64,000 bases of DNA, taken from Verminephrobacter eiseniae EF01-2. Lineage in GTDB: Bacteria; Pseudomonadota; Gammaproteobacteria; Burkholderiales; Burkholderiaceae_C. Of the stretch, positions 16,189-25,131 are shown in pieces; the first letter of the stretch is position 1, and each line of letters begins with the position of its first letter. A program made the translations under genes and the position numbers. The stretch spans positions 2,108,001-2,172,000 of the forward strand of contig NC_008786.1 in NCBI RefSeq assembly GCF_000015565.1. The letters are read 5' to 3'. The notes under the pieces were generated by a model. It was not told where the DNA came from and searched no databases. It saw only the letters and a list, made by a program, of their open reading frames with translations.

Positions 16189-17373
16189 TCAATGCCCGGG
16201 CCGCTTGGCAATCCCCATGGTCTTGGCGATGATGCCCAGCATCACCTCGTCCGCGCCGCCGCCGATCGAGGCCAGCCGGCCGTCGCGGTACATGCGCGCG
16301 ACCTTGTTCTCCAGCGTGTAGCCCATGCCGCCCCAGAACTGCAGGCAGGTGTCGGGCACGGTGCGGTTGAGCCGGCCGGCCTTGAGTTTGGCCATGCTGG
16401 CCAGTTCCAGCACATCCTGCCCGGCCACATACAGGTCGCAGGCGCGGTAAGTGAGCGCGCGCAGGGCCTCGACCTCGGTTTTCAGCTCGGCCAGCTTGAA
16501 CTGCACCCACTGCTGGTCGGCCAGCGCACCGCCAAAGAGTTGGCGCTGCCGGGCCCATTCGATGGTCCAGTCGATGCAGTGGGTCAGCGTTTCGAGCGTG
16601 CTGGCCGCGCACCACAGGCGCTCTTGCTGAAACTGCTGCATCTGGTAGACGAAGCCCTGGCCTTCGGCGCCGATGCGGTAGCGCTGCGGCACGCGCACTT
16701 CATCGAAATGGAGCAGCCCGGTGTCGCTGCTGTGCATGCCGATCTTGCGGATCTTCTGCGCGATCTGCACGCCCGGGGTCAGCTTGCCGCCGGGGCCGGC
16801 GCGCAGCGGCACGATCACCAGGCTTTTGTTCTTGTGCGCGCTGCCGCTGCCGCTGTCGGTGTTGACCAGCATGCACATCCAGTCGGCCTGCAGGCTGTTG
16901 GTGATCCACATCTTCTGGCCGCTGATCAGGTAGTCGGCGCCATCCTTGCGCGCCACGCTGCGGATGCCCGCGACATCGCTGCCGGCGTCCGGCTCGCTCA
17001 CGCCGATGCAGCCGACCATGTCGCCGGCTATCGCCGGGGCCAGGAATTGCTGCTTGAGCTCCTCGCTGCCGTGGCGGGCCAGCGCCGGGGTGCACATGTC
17101 GGTCTGCACGCCAATGGCCATCGGCACGCCGCCGCAGTGGATATGGCCCAGGGTCTCGGCCATCGCCAGGCTGTACGAGTAGTCCAGCCCCGCGCCGCCA
17201 TAGGCTTCGGGCTGGCACAGGCCGAGAAACCCGAGCCGGCCCAGTTTTTTGAAGATCTCGTGCGCGGGGAAGATCTCGGCCGCCTCCCAGTCGTCGACAT
17301 GGGGGTTGATCTCCTCGTCGATGAAGCGCTTGAGGCTGTCCTGGATTTCGCGGTGCTGGTGTGTGAACTGCAT
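16189..17373 (-). CDS. Acyl-CoA dehydrogenase (citronellyl/isovaleryl type)
   Basis: A 394-residue full-length FAD acyl-CoA dehydrogenase, in the size range of short-chain and branched-chain family members. Visible landmarks are the N-terminal helix with EIFPAHEIFKKLGRLGF, the FAD/substrate loop GVSEPDAGSDVAG, ISGQKMWITNSLQADW, and the C-terminal RDGRLASIGGGADEVMLGI, a pattern close to AtuD citronellyl-CoA dehydrogenases. It would introduce the 2,3 double bond before carboxylation by the neighbouring carboxylase. ATG at 17373 gives the standard N-terminus MQFTHQHREI; the frame continues upstream into non-protein-like sequence. It is separated by 41 bp from the carboxyltransferase gene. Confidence 0.9.
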   Translation of the reverse strand: MQFTHQHREIQDSLKRFIDEEINPHVDDWEAAEIFPAHEIFKKLGRLGFLGLCQPEAYGGAGLDYSYSLAMAETLGHIHCGGVPMAIGVQTDMCTPALARHGSEELKQQFLAPAIAGDMVGCIGVSEPDAGSDVAGIRSVARKDGADYLISGQKMWITNSLQADWMCMLVNTDSGSGSAHKNKSLVIVPLRAGPGGKLTPGVQIAQKIRKIGMHSSDTGLLHFDEVRVPQRYRIGAEGQGFVYQMQQFQQERLWCAASTLETLTHCIDWTIEWARQRQLFGGALADQQWVQFKLAELKTEVEALRALTYRACDLYVAGQDVLELASMAKLKAGRLNRTVPDTCLQFWGGMGYTLENKVARMYRDGRLASIGGGADEVMLGIIAKTMGIAKRPGH

Positions 17374-17414
17374 GGTGCTTGTCTCCGTGGGGTGCGCGGG
17401 CAGGCGGCGCGCAT

Positions 17415-19031
17415 TCACATGCGCGCCACCCCGAACTGCAGGGGCCGCAGCGTGCGCGCTGCGCCTTCGGCGATGGTGGTCAGGCACAGGGCCAGCACGG
17501 CGCGCGTGTCGCGCGGGTCGATCACGCCGTCGTCGAGCAGCAGGCCGCTGGTGTAGAGCGCGTCGGCCTGGGTCTCGAACCGGGCCACGATCTGCTCGAA
17601 CCGGGCTTGCGACTGGGCCGCATCGGGCACGCGGCCTTTGCGTGCCAGCGCCGCATCGGTCACGATCTGCATCGTGCGCGCGGCCTGCTCGCCGCCCATC
17701 ACGGCGGTTTTGGCGCCCGGCCAACTGAACAAAAAGCGCGGCGCAAAGCCGCGCCCGCACATGCCGTAGTTGCCGGCGCCGAAGCTGGCGCCGCACTGTA
17801 TGGTGAGCTGTGGCACCGTGGCCTGGGTCACGGCCTGGAGCATCTTGCTGCCATGCTTGATCATGCCGCCTTGCTCGCTGTCCTTGCCGACCATGTAGCC
17901 GGTGGTGTTTTGCAGGTAGATCAGGGGCTGGCCCAACTGGCACATCCACTGGATGAAATGCGTGGCCTTGTTGGCGCCGGCCACGTCGATGGGGCCGTTG
18001 TTGCTGACCAGGCCCACCGGGTGGCCGGCAATGCGCGCCTGTGCGCAGACGGTGGCCGCGCCATGGCGCGCCTTGAATTCCAGCAGTTCGGAGCCGTCCA
18101 CCAGGCGCGCGATGACTGCGCGCATGTCCACGGGCTGGCGCAGATCCTCGGGCATCAGGGCCAGCAGGTCATCGGCGGGCAGCAGGGGTTCGGCGCCGTG
18201 GCCGGGCGCCTGGCGTTGCCGTCCCCAGCCGGTGGCCGCGAGCAGTTCGCGCGCCAGACCTATGGCGTGGCGGTCGTCCTGCGCCAGGTATTCACCCAGG
18301 CCCGACAGGGTGGTGTGCATGTCGGCGCCGCCGAGCTCTTCCTCGGTGGCGCGCTCGCCGGTGGCGGCGGCCAGCAGCGGCGGGCCGGCCAGAAAAGCCC
18401 GCGAGCGGCCCCGCACCATGATCACCACGTCCGACAGGCCCGGCATGTAGGCGCCGCCCGCCGTGCCCGAGCCATGCAGCACCGTGATCACCGGAATGCC
18501 CGCCGCCGACAGCCGCGCCAGATTGCGAAACAGGCGGCCGCCATGCACGAAGCCTTCGACGCGGTAGCGCATCAGGTTGGCGCCCGCGCTCTCGACCAGG
18601 TGCACAAAGGGCAGGCGGTTTTGCAGCGCGATTTGTTGCACGCGCAGGATTTTCTCCAGCCCCATCGGCTGCATCGCACCGGCCTCGATGCCCGAGTCGC
18701 TGGCCAGCACCATGCAGCGCACGCCCGCCACCACACCGATGCCCGCGATCTGACCGCCGCCGGGCACGGATTGCTGCGGGTCCGGAATGTCTTGCAAATA
18801 GCCCGCCAGCGCGGCCAGCGGCAGCCAGGGCGCGCCCGCGTCGAGCAGCAGCGCAACGCGCTGGCGCGGCAGCAACTGCCCGCGCTGGTCAAACTGCGCT
18901 TGCGCGCGCGCCGATGCGGCTGCGGCGCGCTCGTGCAGCGCGTGCAGCGTCGCCAGGCGCGCCAGCAGCGCGGCGCGGCGCGCCTGCGCCTGTGCCGTGG
19001 CGGCGTTGAAGCGGCAGGCAAAGGCGGCCAT
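17415..19031 (-). CDS. Acyl-CoA carboxylase carboxyltransferase (beta) subunit
   Basis: A 538-residue biotin-dependent carboxyltransferase, of the size of methylcrotonyl-CoA and geranyl-CoA carboxylase beta subunits. It carries two crotonase-like halves; recognisable stretches are SDSGIEAGAMQPMGLEKI, VESAGANLMRYR, LHGSGTAGGAYMPGLSD, NNGPIDVAGANKATHFIQW and GASFGAGNYGMCGRGF. With the alpha subunit it transfers carboxyl from biotin to the gamma carbon of an enoyl-CoA. Whether the substrate is 3-methylcrotonyl-CoA, geranyl-CoA or another is not decided by what I can see. Only 2 nt separate it from the upstream tetR gene. Confidence 0.9.
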   Translation of the reverse strand: MAAFACRFNAATAQAQARRAALLARLATLHALHERAAAASARAQAQFDQRGQLLPRQRVALLLDAGAPWLPLAALAGYLQDIPDPQQSVPGGGQIAGIGVVAGVRCMVLASDSGIEAGAMQPMGLEKILRVQQIALQNRLPFVHLVESAGANLMRYRVEGFVHGGRLFRNLARLSAAGIPVITVLHGSGTAGGAYMPGLSDVVIMVRGRSRAFLAGPPLLAAATGERATEEELGGADMHTTLSGLGEYLAQDDRHAIGLARELLAATGWGRQRQAPGHGAEPLLPADDLLALMPEDLRQPVDMRAVIARLVDGSELLEFKARHGAATVCAQARIAGHPVGLVSNNGPIDVAGANKATHFIQWMCQLGQPLIYLQNTTGYMVGKDSEQGGMIKHGSKMLQAVTQATVPQLTIQCGASFGAGNYGMCGRGFAPRFLFSWPGAKTAVMGGEQAARTMQIVTDAALARKGRVPDAAQSQARFEQIVARFETQADALYTSGLLLDDGVIDPRDTRAVLALCLTTIAEGAARTLRPLQFGVARM

Positions 19032-19033
19032 CG

Positions 19034-19801
19034 TCAGCCTGCGTGGATGAACAGCGCCAGGGCCTGCTCGGTCAGCTCATCGAGCGACTTGCCCTTGTCG
19101 GGCGCAAACCACTGCACGGCCCAGTTGAGCGCGCCAAAGATGAACAGCCGCGCCACGCCCGGCTCGGCCTGCAGCAGGCCCTGCTGGCCCAGCGCCGTCA
19201 GCGCGGGCATCCAGGCCGCCTCGTAGCTGTCTTTGACCAGCGCAATGCGCCGGCGCTGCACCGGCGTGAGCGAGCGCCACTCGTACAGCATCACCGCAAT
19301 GAAGCTGCTGCGCGGCCCGAGCAGCACCTCGAAGTGGTGGCGGATCAGCACGCGCAGGCACTCGCGCGCCGGCGCCTGCGGGGCCAGCACGGCCAGCGCC
19401 TGCTGCTGGCTCTGCACGGCGCTGGCCATGCCTTCGTTCATCACGGCAAACAGCAGCGCGCTCTTGCTGGCAAAGTGGTAGAAGGGCGAGCCGCTGTGCA
19501 TGCCCGCGGCGGCGGCGATGTCGCGCGTGCCGGTGGCCGCAAAGCCCTTGCTGCGAAAGAGTTGGGCCGCGCCGTCCATCAGTTGGCGGCGGCGATTGCC
19601 GTCGCTGCGCTCTTGCGCCGTCTTGCGCGGGCGGCCACGGGGGCGACGCGGCGGCGGTGCGGTGACGACGGCGGCGGGCGTGCCGGGCGCGAGGTCGGCC
19701 GTCTTGTGCGGGCGCGCTGGCAGGCTGGCCAGCGAAAGGGCAGTGGCGCGCATGCGCCGGGCGGGGGCTTGCATGGGCGCCACGATAGCAAACCGGCCCA
19801 T
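19034..19801 (-). CDS. TetR-family transcriptional regulator
   Basis: A 255-residue regulator, first gene of the carboxylase operon. The first 65 residues are a basic, Pro-rich extension (RRPRGRPRKTAQERSDG) that may be partly untranslated or may contact DNA; the TetR helix-turn-helix follows at about 68-115 (LMDGAAQLFRSKGFAATGTRDIA, HSGSPFYHFASKSAL). The C-terminal half is a helical ligand domain. Being co-transcribed with the enzymes it probably represses its own operon and responds to an acyl-CoA or its acid, as related regulators do. A later start at the internal Met 11 codons downstream is possible. Confidence 0.85.
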   Translation of the reverse strand: MGRFAIVAPMQAPARRMRATALSLASLPARPHKTADLAPGTPAAVVTAPPPRRPRGRPRKTAQERSDGNRRRQLMDGAAQLFRSKGFAATGTRDIAAAAGMHSGSPFYHFASKSALLFAVMNEGMASAVQSQQQALAVLAPQAPARECLRVLIRHHFEVLLGPRSSFIAVMLYEWRSLTPVQRRRIALVKDSYEAAWMPALTALGQQGLLQAEPGVARLFIFGALNWAVQWFAPDKGKSLDELTEQALALFIHAG

Positions 19802-19930
19802 TTTCAGCAAGCAAGTGCTTGGTGAAAATGACCGCTGGCGCCCGGACTGTCGATCGCTCGGGCCGGCTGCGCGCGGCTCCCATGCCCGGTGGCGATCGAT
19901 GAAATGGCACGAAAGCGGTTGGCTGCGCCG

Positions 19931-20000
19931 TCATTCCATTCCTGCATCATCGGCGCACTTTGCCGCCATCGCGCCCACGAACGATGGGGAAATGGAATCA
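19931..20000 (+). repeat. Stop-codon-abutting hairpin repeat, copy 3 (short)
   Basis: A 70-bp shortened copy of the element at 2140-2250. It keeps the outer stem (CATTCCATTCC at the left, GGGAAATGGAATCA at the right) and CATCATCGGCGCACTTTGCC but lacks about 40 bp of the interior. TGA, read on the minus strand at 20000-19998, is the stop of the crotonase gene. Confidence 0.6.
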
Positions 20001-20774
20001 AAGAGCGCTGAAATCGGGCTGGCGCTTTTGCATGAACGCCGCAAACGCCTCCCGCGCCGCCGGCTCGCGCAGCATGCGGCCAAAGCTGGCGGCCTCTTGC
20101 GCCATGGCCGCGAGCACCTGCGCGCTCTGGCCGCATTTCATCAAGCGCTTGGTCTCGATCAACGCCGACAGCGGCTTGCGCGCCAGTTTGCCGGCCTGCG
20201 CCTGCGCCAGGCCATTGCACTCGGCGGGCGGCACCACGCGGTTGACCAGGCCCAGCGCCAGCGCCGTATCGGCCGTGAAAGGCTCGCCGAGCAGCAGCGC
20301 CTCGGCCGCGCGCTGGTAGCCCAGCAGTTGTGGCAGCAGCAGGCTCGATGCCGCCTCGGGGCACAGGCCCAGGTTCACGAACGGCATCGAGAACAGCGCG
20401 TTGTCGCCGGCATAGACCAGATCGCAGTGCAGCAGCATGGTGGTGCCGATGCCCACCGCCGGGCCGCAGACCGAGGCGACCACCGGTTTGGCAAAGGTCG
20501 CGATGCCGTGCAGAAAGCGCAGCACCGGTGAATCCTGCGTCGGCGGGGGCTGCTGCAGAAAATCGGCAATGTCATTGCCCGCGCTGAAGATGCCCGCATC
20601 GCCCTGGAACACGAGCACGCGCACGCCGGCATCGGCCTGTGCCGCAGCCAGCGCATCGGCCAGCGCCGCGTACATGGCGCTGGTGATGGCGTTCTTCTTG
20701 GCCACACGCTGGAAAGTAATGCTGCTCACGCCGGCTGCGGTGTGAACCAGGATGTCTTGGTTGGCTTCGGTCAT
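19998..20774 (-). CDS. Enoyl-CoA hydratase/isomerase (crotonase) family protein
   Basis: A 258-residue crotonase-fold protein. It has the CoA-binding RVAKKNAITSAMY start, the oxyanion-hole stretch IFSAGNDIADF and GPAVGIGTTMLLHCDLVYA, and the second motif LGLCPEAASSLLLP. The first of the two glutamates of true hydratases (in the GGGxELA region) is absent while the second (PEA) is present, a pattern seen in delta3-delta2 enoyl-CoA isomerases, so isomerisation is as likely as hydration. It lies 196 bp upstream of the tetR-led operon on the same strand and 45 bp after the thioesterase gene. Confidence 0.85.
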   Translation of the reverse strand: MTEANQDILVHTAAGVSSITFQRVAKKNAITSAMYAALADALAAAQADAGVRVLVFQGDAGIFSAGNDIADFLQQPPPTQDSPVLRFLHGIATFAKPVVASVCGPAVGIGTTMLLHCDLVYAGDNALFSMPFVNLGLCPEAASSLLLPQLLGYQRAAEALLLGEPFTADTALALGLVNRVVPPAECNGLAQAQAGKLARKPLSALIETKRLMKCGQSAQVLAAMAQEAASFGRMLREPAAREAFAAFMQKRQPDFSAL

Positions 20775-20819
20775 GGTGCTTCGGGGTCTGCGTGGACAGG
20801 TGCTGCGCTGCGCGCGGCC

Positions 20820-21662
20820 TCATTCCTTGTAGTAGACGATCTGGTGGCTGGTGGCCAGCATGGTGCCGGCCTGGTTCCACAGTTGCGCGGTCTGGTCAAA
20901 AAAACCGTTGCGAAATTCCCGCCCCTGCGCCTGGCCCAGCAGGTAGCCCGTGCCGGTTTGCTGCAATTGCGCGCTGCCGGCATGAAAGTACACGGTGATC
21001 GACACGGTGCCGGCCGGCACCCGGCGCGCGCGGCGCAGCCATACGCGCGGAAAGAACACATCGGCCAGCGCGGCCAGCGCGCAAAAATCGAGCGCGCGGG
21101 GCGGCGCGTCGCGCACCCACAGTTGCGTCAGGCTGTGCTCGCCGGTGCCATCCCAGGTGCCGGGAATGGCGCCGGTGATCAGGCGTATTTCATAGCGGTT
21201 GAGCCATTCGACGCCAAAGCCCGGGGGGATCGCCGGCTGGCCTGCGGGCGCCGGCACCTGCGGCATCGGCACATCGCCGACGCTCCAGGTTTCGCGGCGC
21301 AGCGCCGTCACGGCCGTGGCGCTGGTCGTGACCTGCTGCACGCCATCGGCGCCCGCTTGCACGATGGCCAGCGTCCAGTGCTGCGTCGAGCGGTTGGTGC
21401 GCACGGGCTGGGCCTGCACCGTGAACGGCCCGGCGACCAGGGCGCCGGCGAAGTTCACCGTCAGGGACAGCGGATCGCCGAGCCGCTGCGGGTGCTGCGC
21501 GATGGCTTGCAGCATGGTGGCGGCAGTGACGCCGCCGAACGGCCCCACCATGTTCCAGTAGCCGGCATGGGTGGCGCCTTGGTACTGGCCGGCGCTGGCG
21601 CCGGGCGGCGATGCGGCGTGCAACTGCAACGCCTCGTCCAGAGGGTGGTGCGGTGAAGTCAT
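20820..21662 (-). CDS. TesB-like acyl-CoA thioesterase family protein
   Basis: A 280-residue protein with two hot-dog-like halves of the thioesterase-like superfamily (TesB/4HBT_3 type). Landmarks are YWNMVGPFGGVTAATMLQAI near residue 35 (the HGGVxA-type substrate helix), PLSLTVNFAGALVAGPF, and in the second half LTQLWVRDAPP and SITVYFHAGS. It probably hydrolyses acyl-CoA esters formed by the neighbouring pathway. ATG at 21662 is chosen because it starts a protein-like N-terminus (TSPHHPLDEAL); the open frame continues 48 codons upstream into the divergent argD promoter region. Confidence 0.8.
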   Translation of the reverse strand: MTSPHHPLDEALQLHAASPPGASAGQYQGATHAGYWNMVGPFGGVTAATMLQAIAQHPQRLGDPLSLTVNFAGALVAGPFTVQAQPVRTNRSTQHWTLAIVQAGADGVQQVTTSATAVTALRRETWSVGDVPMPQVPAPAGQPAIPPGFGVEWLNRYEIRLITGAIPGTWDGTGEHSLTQLWVRDAPPRALDFCALAALADVFFPRVWLRRARRVPAGTVSITVYFHAGSAQLQQTGTGYLLGQAQGREFRNGFFDQTAQLWNQAGTMLATSHQIVYYKE

Positions 21663-21790
21663 GCCGCCAGTGTGCCGCGAAATGACGGCGCAGGGGAAGG
21701 AGCGGGCCGGCAAAGGAATAGGGAAAACGCGGGGCCATGGCCGGCATTGCAGCGATGCGCAATCGTCAACGGTCCGGCCGCAGGCACCCC

Positions 21791-21796
21791 TAGAAT
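21791..21796 (+). promoter_or_regulatory. Possible -10 hexamer of argD
   Basis: TAGAAT lies 57 bp before the argD start in the divergent gap 21663-21853. A matching -35 at normal spacing is not obvious, so this is a weak call based on one hexamer. Confidence 0.3.
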
Positions 21797-21853
21797 CAGC
21801 CTTCACTTTGTCGGGCTTCGAGGCCCATCACCGCACCGTCTGGAGATTTGTGC

Positions 21854-23056
21854 ATGACCGCTTTCATCGAGGCCGCGTCGCCCCATTTGATGAACACCTA
21901 TGGCCGCGTGCCGATTGCGCTGGCGCGCGGGCAAGGCTGCCGAATCTGGGACGTGAACGGCAAGGAATACCTCGATGGCCTGAGCGGCATTGCCGTGAAC
22001 ACGCTGGGCCACAACCATCCCCGGCTGGTGCCGGCGTTGCAGCAGCAACTCACGCAGTTGATCCACGGCTCCAACTACTACCACGCGCCGCTGCAAGAGG
22101 CGCTGGCCGCGAAACTGGTGCAACTGTCGGGCATGAGCAATGTGTACTTTTGCAATTCGGGCCTGGAGGCGAACGAGGCGGCGATCAAGATCGCGCGCAA
22201 ATACGGCGTCGACCGGGGCCACGCCAAACCCGAGATCGTGGTCTGCGAAAAAGCCTTCCATGGCCGCTCCATCGCCACCATGTCGGCCACCGGCAACCCC
22301 AGGATTTCCAGCGGCTTCGGCCCGCTGCTCGAAGGCTTCGTGCGCGTGCCGCCCAATGACATCCAGGCCCTCGAGCGGGCCGGCGCAGACCGGCCCGACG
22401 TGGTGGCCGTGTTCTTCGAGACCATACAGGGCGAGGGCGGCATCCACCCGATGCGCATCGAGTACCTGCAGCAGGTGCGCCGGCTCTGCGACGAGCGCGG
22501 CTGGCTGATGATGATCGACGAAGTGCAATGCGGCATGGGCCGCACCGGCCAATGGTTTGCCCACCAATGGGCCGGCATCCGGCCCGATGTGATGCCCCTG
22601 GCCAAGGGCCTGGGCTCGGGCGTGCCGATCGGCGCCGTCGTGGCCGGCCCCCGGGCCGCCCAGGTGCTGCAGCCGGGCCAGCATGGCAGCACCTTCGGCG
22701 GCAACCTGCTGGCCATGCGCGCCGGGCTGGAGACCATCCGCATCATGGAAGAAGACGGCCTGCTGCAGCATGTCGCCACGGTGGGCGGGCAACTCAAAGC
22801 CGCCCTCGAGCGCGCATTGGGCCCGCTGCCCGGCGTCAAGGAAATCCGGGGCCAGGGCCTGATGCTGGGCATCGAACTGGGCCGGCCCTGCACCGTCCTG
22901 GTCGGCCGCGCGGCCGAAGCCGGGCTGCTGCTGAGCGTGACGGCCGACAGCGTGATCCGCCTGGTGCCCCCGCTGATCCTGAGCAGCGCCGAGGCCGACG
23001 AGATCGTCGCCAAACTGGTGCCCCTGGTCAAAACCCTGCTGGCCGAGTCCGAGTGA
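21854..23056 (+). CDS. argD: Acetylornithine transaminase
   Basis: A 400-residue class-III PLP aminotransferase that converts N-acetylglutamate semialdehyde to N-acetylornithine in arginine synthesis. Visible: the N-terminal NTYGRVPIALARGQGCRIWD, LDGLSGIAVNTLGHNHP, VYFCNSGLEANEAAIKIAR (PLP phosphate site), MIDEVQCGMGRTG, and the lysine of PLAKGLGSGVPIGA. Length and N-terminus are typical of bacterial ArgD. The ATG at 21854 matches the family start; a TTG two codons earlier is less likely. argF follows after 27 bp, an arginine-synthesis pair. Confidence 0.93.
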   Translation: MTAFIEAASPHLMNTYGRVPIALARGQGCRIWDVNGKEYLDGLSGIAVNTLGHNHPRLVPALQQQLTQLIHGSNYYHAPLQEALAAKLVQLSGMSNVYFCNSGLEANEAAIKIARKYGVDRGHAKPEIVVCEKAFHGRSIATMSATGNPRISSGFGPLLEGFVRVPPNDIQALERAGADRPDVVAVFFETIQGEGGIHPMRIEYLQQVRRLCDERGWLMMIDEVQCGMGRTGQWFAHQWAGIRPDVMPLAKGLGSGVPIGAVVAGPRAAQVLQPGQHGSTFGGNLLAMRAGLETIRIMEEDGLLQHVATVGGQLKAALERALGPLPGVKEIRGQGLMLGIELGRPCTVLVGRAAEAGLLLSVTADSVIRLVPPLILSSAEADEIVAKLVPLVKTLLAESE

Positions 23057-23083
23057 GCCGCAGCGCAAGAACTGAAACCTGCC

Positions 23084-24004
23084 ATGACACATTACCTGCA
23101 ATTTGGCGACCTCGATGCCGACACCTACGCCTACCTGTTCGAGCGCGCAGCGTTGCTCAAACACAAGTTCAAGGCCTACGAAAAACACCACCCGCTGGCC
23201 GACCGCACGCTGGCCATGATCTTCGAGAAGGCCAGCACCCGCACCCGCGTGAGCTTCGAGGCCGGCATGTACCAACTCGGCGGCAGCGTGGTGCATCTGA
23301 CCACGGGCGACAGCCAATGGGGGCGCGCCGAGCCGATCGAAGACAGCGCCCGGGTCATCAGCCGCATGGTCGATTTGGTGATGATCCGCACCTACGAGCA
23401 GGCCAAGCTGGAGCGCTTTGCCGCGCACTCGCGCGTGCCCGTCATCAACGGCCTGACCAACGAGTTCCACCCCTGCCAGATCCTGGCCGACATCTTCACC
23501 TTCATCGAACGCCGTGGCAGCATCCGGGGCAAGACCGTGGCCTGGGTGGGCGACGGCAACAACATGGCCAACACCTGGCTGCAGGCTGCGGCGCTACTGG
23601 GCTTCACGGTCCATGTGAGCACGCCCCGCGGCTATGAGATAGATGCCAAACTGGTCGCCGGTGCAGGCAAAACATGCGCCGAAAGCTATAAGTTTCATAG
23701 CGACCCACGGGCCGCCTGCGAAGGCGCAGACCTGGTCACCACCGATGTGTGGACCAGCATGGGCTACGAGGCCGAGAACGAGGCGCGCGAAAAAGCCTTT
23801 GCCCACTGGTGCGTGGACGCCGAGATGATGGCCGCCGCCAAGCCCGACGCGCTGTTCATGCACTGCCTGCCCGCGCACCGGGGCCAGGAGGTGCACGCCG
23901 ACGTGATCGACGGCCCGCAATCGGTCGTCTGGGACGAGGCGGAAAACCGGATGCATGTGCAAAAGGCGCTGATGGAGTACCTGTTGCTGGGCCGCATGGC
24001 TTGA
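23084..24004 (+). CDS. argF: Ornithine carbamoyltransferase
   Basis: A 306-residue cytosolic transferase that makes citrulline from ornithine and carbamoyl phosphate. Signature motifs: ASTRTRVSFEAG (carbamoyl-phosphate site), NGLTNEFHPCQILAD (HPxQ motif), VTTDVWTSMG (ornithine site) and HCLPAHRGQEV near the C-terminus. The start follows the argD stop by 27 bp and opens with MTHYLQFGDLD, typical of betaproteobacterial ArgF. A small AT-rich inverted stretch (GCTATAAGTTTCATAGC, 23685-23701) lies inside the gene without breaking the frame. Confidence 0.95.
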   Translation: MTHYLQFGDLDADTYAYLFERAALLKHKFKAYEKHHPLADRTLAMIFEKASTRTRVSFEAGMYQLGGSVVHLTTGDSQWGRAEPIEDSARVISRMVDLVMIRTYEQAKLERFAAHSRVPVINGLTNEFHPCQILADIFTFIERRGSIRGKTVAWVGDGNNMANTWLQAAALLGFTVHVSTPRGYEIDAKLVAGAGKTCAESYKFHSDPRAACEGADLVTTDVWTSMGYEAENEAREKAFAHWCVDAEMMAAAKPDALFMHCLPAHRGQEVHADVIDGPQSVVWDEAENRMHVQKALMEYLLLGRMA

Positions 24005-24314
24005 GGTGCAACACCCCGTGTCGCCAGCGGTGGCCTGCCCTTGAAGGCGGCGCCCCCGGGCGTGTGGGCCGTGGGTGATGCACAGTGACCGGCATCGGCG
24101 CCGTCCGGAGACGCCCACACCGTAGCTGAAGGCACTCCGGTGAGCGCGTGCATCCCGAACTGCGGTCGCGCAACTTCACGCACCAGGGCCACATGGCGCG
24201 CTTCTTCGCGCCCCACCCGTGCTGGTGCTTGACATCCGGGGGGCAGCGCGGTCTCCGCCATCGGGTTCAAATGTCCCATTGACAGAACATTGAAACGGCA
24301 AAAACATCAACGGC
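24005..24314 (+). other. Intergenic region between argF and the catabolic operon
   Basis: 310 bp without a credible gene. It contains copy B of the peptide-coding repeat (24090-24149). TTGACA occurs at 24229-24234 and again at 24279-24284; the second would place a weak -10 (AAACAT) just before the GntR start, so the operon promoter may lie here. No terminator with a T-run is visible after argF. Confidence 0.5.
24090..24149 (+). repeat. Peptide-coding repeat, copy B
   Basis: Non-genic copy of the repeat. One frame reads SGDAHTVAEGTPVSACI, matching the HTVAEGEGTPVSA stretch of the isochorismatase-like protein at 36259. The upstream part is shorter than in the other copies. Confidence 0.6.
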
Positions 24315-25115
24315 ATGTCGCTAATGCACTTGCCGAAATACCACCAGATTTACTTGGTGTTGCGCGAGCAACTGCACGAAGGGCATTTTGCGCAGGGGCT
24401 GCCCGGTGAACTGGCGCTGATGGCGCAGTTCGACGTGGCGCGCGTCACGGTGCGGCGTGCGCTCGAACAATTGGCCCGCGAAGGGCTGATTGCGCGCAAC
24501 CCGGGCCGCCGCACGCGCGCGCTGGCGCCCCCGGCCAGCAGCGATGGCCCCAACGGCCACGGCATGGAAAGCGCCCATCTGCACGGCCTGCTTGAAAACC
24601 TGGTCACCATGGGCCTGCACACCTCGGTCAACGTGATCGAGGTGGCCACCATCACCGCCTCGACCCCGGTGGCCCAGGCGCTGCAACTGCAGCTTGGCGA
24701 CCCGGTGCAGAAGGCCGTGCGCGTGCGTTCTACCAGGGAAGGCCCCCTCTCGCACATCACCACCTACGTGCCCGACTCGATTGCGCGCCGCTTCGGCCGC
24801 CGGGAACTGTCGAAGAAGCCCATCCTTGTGCTGCTGGAGGAATCGGGTGTCAAGGTGGGCCGGGCGCACCAGACCATCTCTGCGCGGCTGGCCGACAACA
24901 CGCTCGCGCAGCACCTCGACATGTCGGTCGGCGCGGCCCTGCTCGCAGTGCGCCGCCTGATCTACGACGCAGACGGGCAGCCTGTGCAGTGGCTGCATGG
25001 CCTGTACCGCCCCGACCGCTACACCTACGAAATGCAGCTCTCCCGCATGGGCAGCATCGATGCGAAGGTGTGGACCAGCCAGGACATGTCGGCCCGGCCA
25101 GTCCAGTTCAACTGA
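24315..25115 (+). CDS. GntR-family transcriptional regulator (HutC/UTRA type)
   Basis: A 266-residue regulator. The winged helix-turn-helix occupies about residues 8-72 (YHQIYLVLREQLHEG, LMAQFDVARVTVRRALEQLAREGLI), followed by a UTRA effector-binding domain at about 95-245 (LHTSVNVIEVA, LSHITTYVPDSIA, LLAVRRLIYDADGQPVQW). HutC-type regulators are usually local repressors relieved by a pathway intermediate. It is the first gene of the co-directional cluster ending at 39199 and lies 16 bp before the solute-binding protein gene, so it probably controls that operon including itself. Confidence 0.9.
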   Translation: MSLMHLPKYHQIYLVLREQLHEGHFAQGLPGELALMAQFDVARVTVRRALEQLAREGLIARNPGRRTRALAPPASSDGPNGHGMESAHLHGLLENLVTMGLHTSVNVIEVATITASTPVAQALQLQLGDPVQKAVRVRSTREGPLSHITTYVPDSIARRFGRRELSKKPILVLLEESGVKVGRAHQTISARLADNTLAQHLDMSVGAALLAVRRLIYDADGQPVQWLHGLYRPDRYTYEMQLSRMGSIDAKVWTSQDMSARPVQFN

Positions 25116-25131
25116 AAAAAAGGAAAGCCCG

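Noticed and set aside
24264..24273. GGTTCAAAT stretch resembling a tRNA T-arm
   Set aside because: No acceptor stem, anticodon arm or CCA-adjacent pairing can be built around it.
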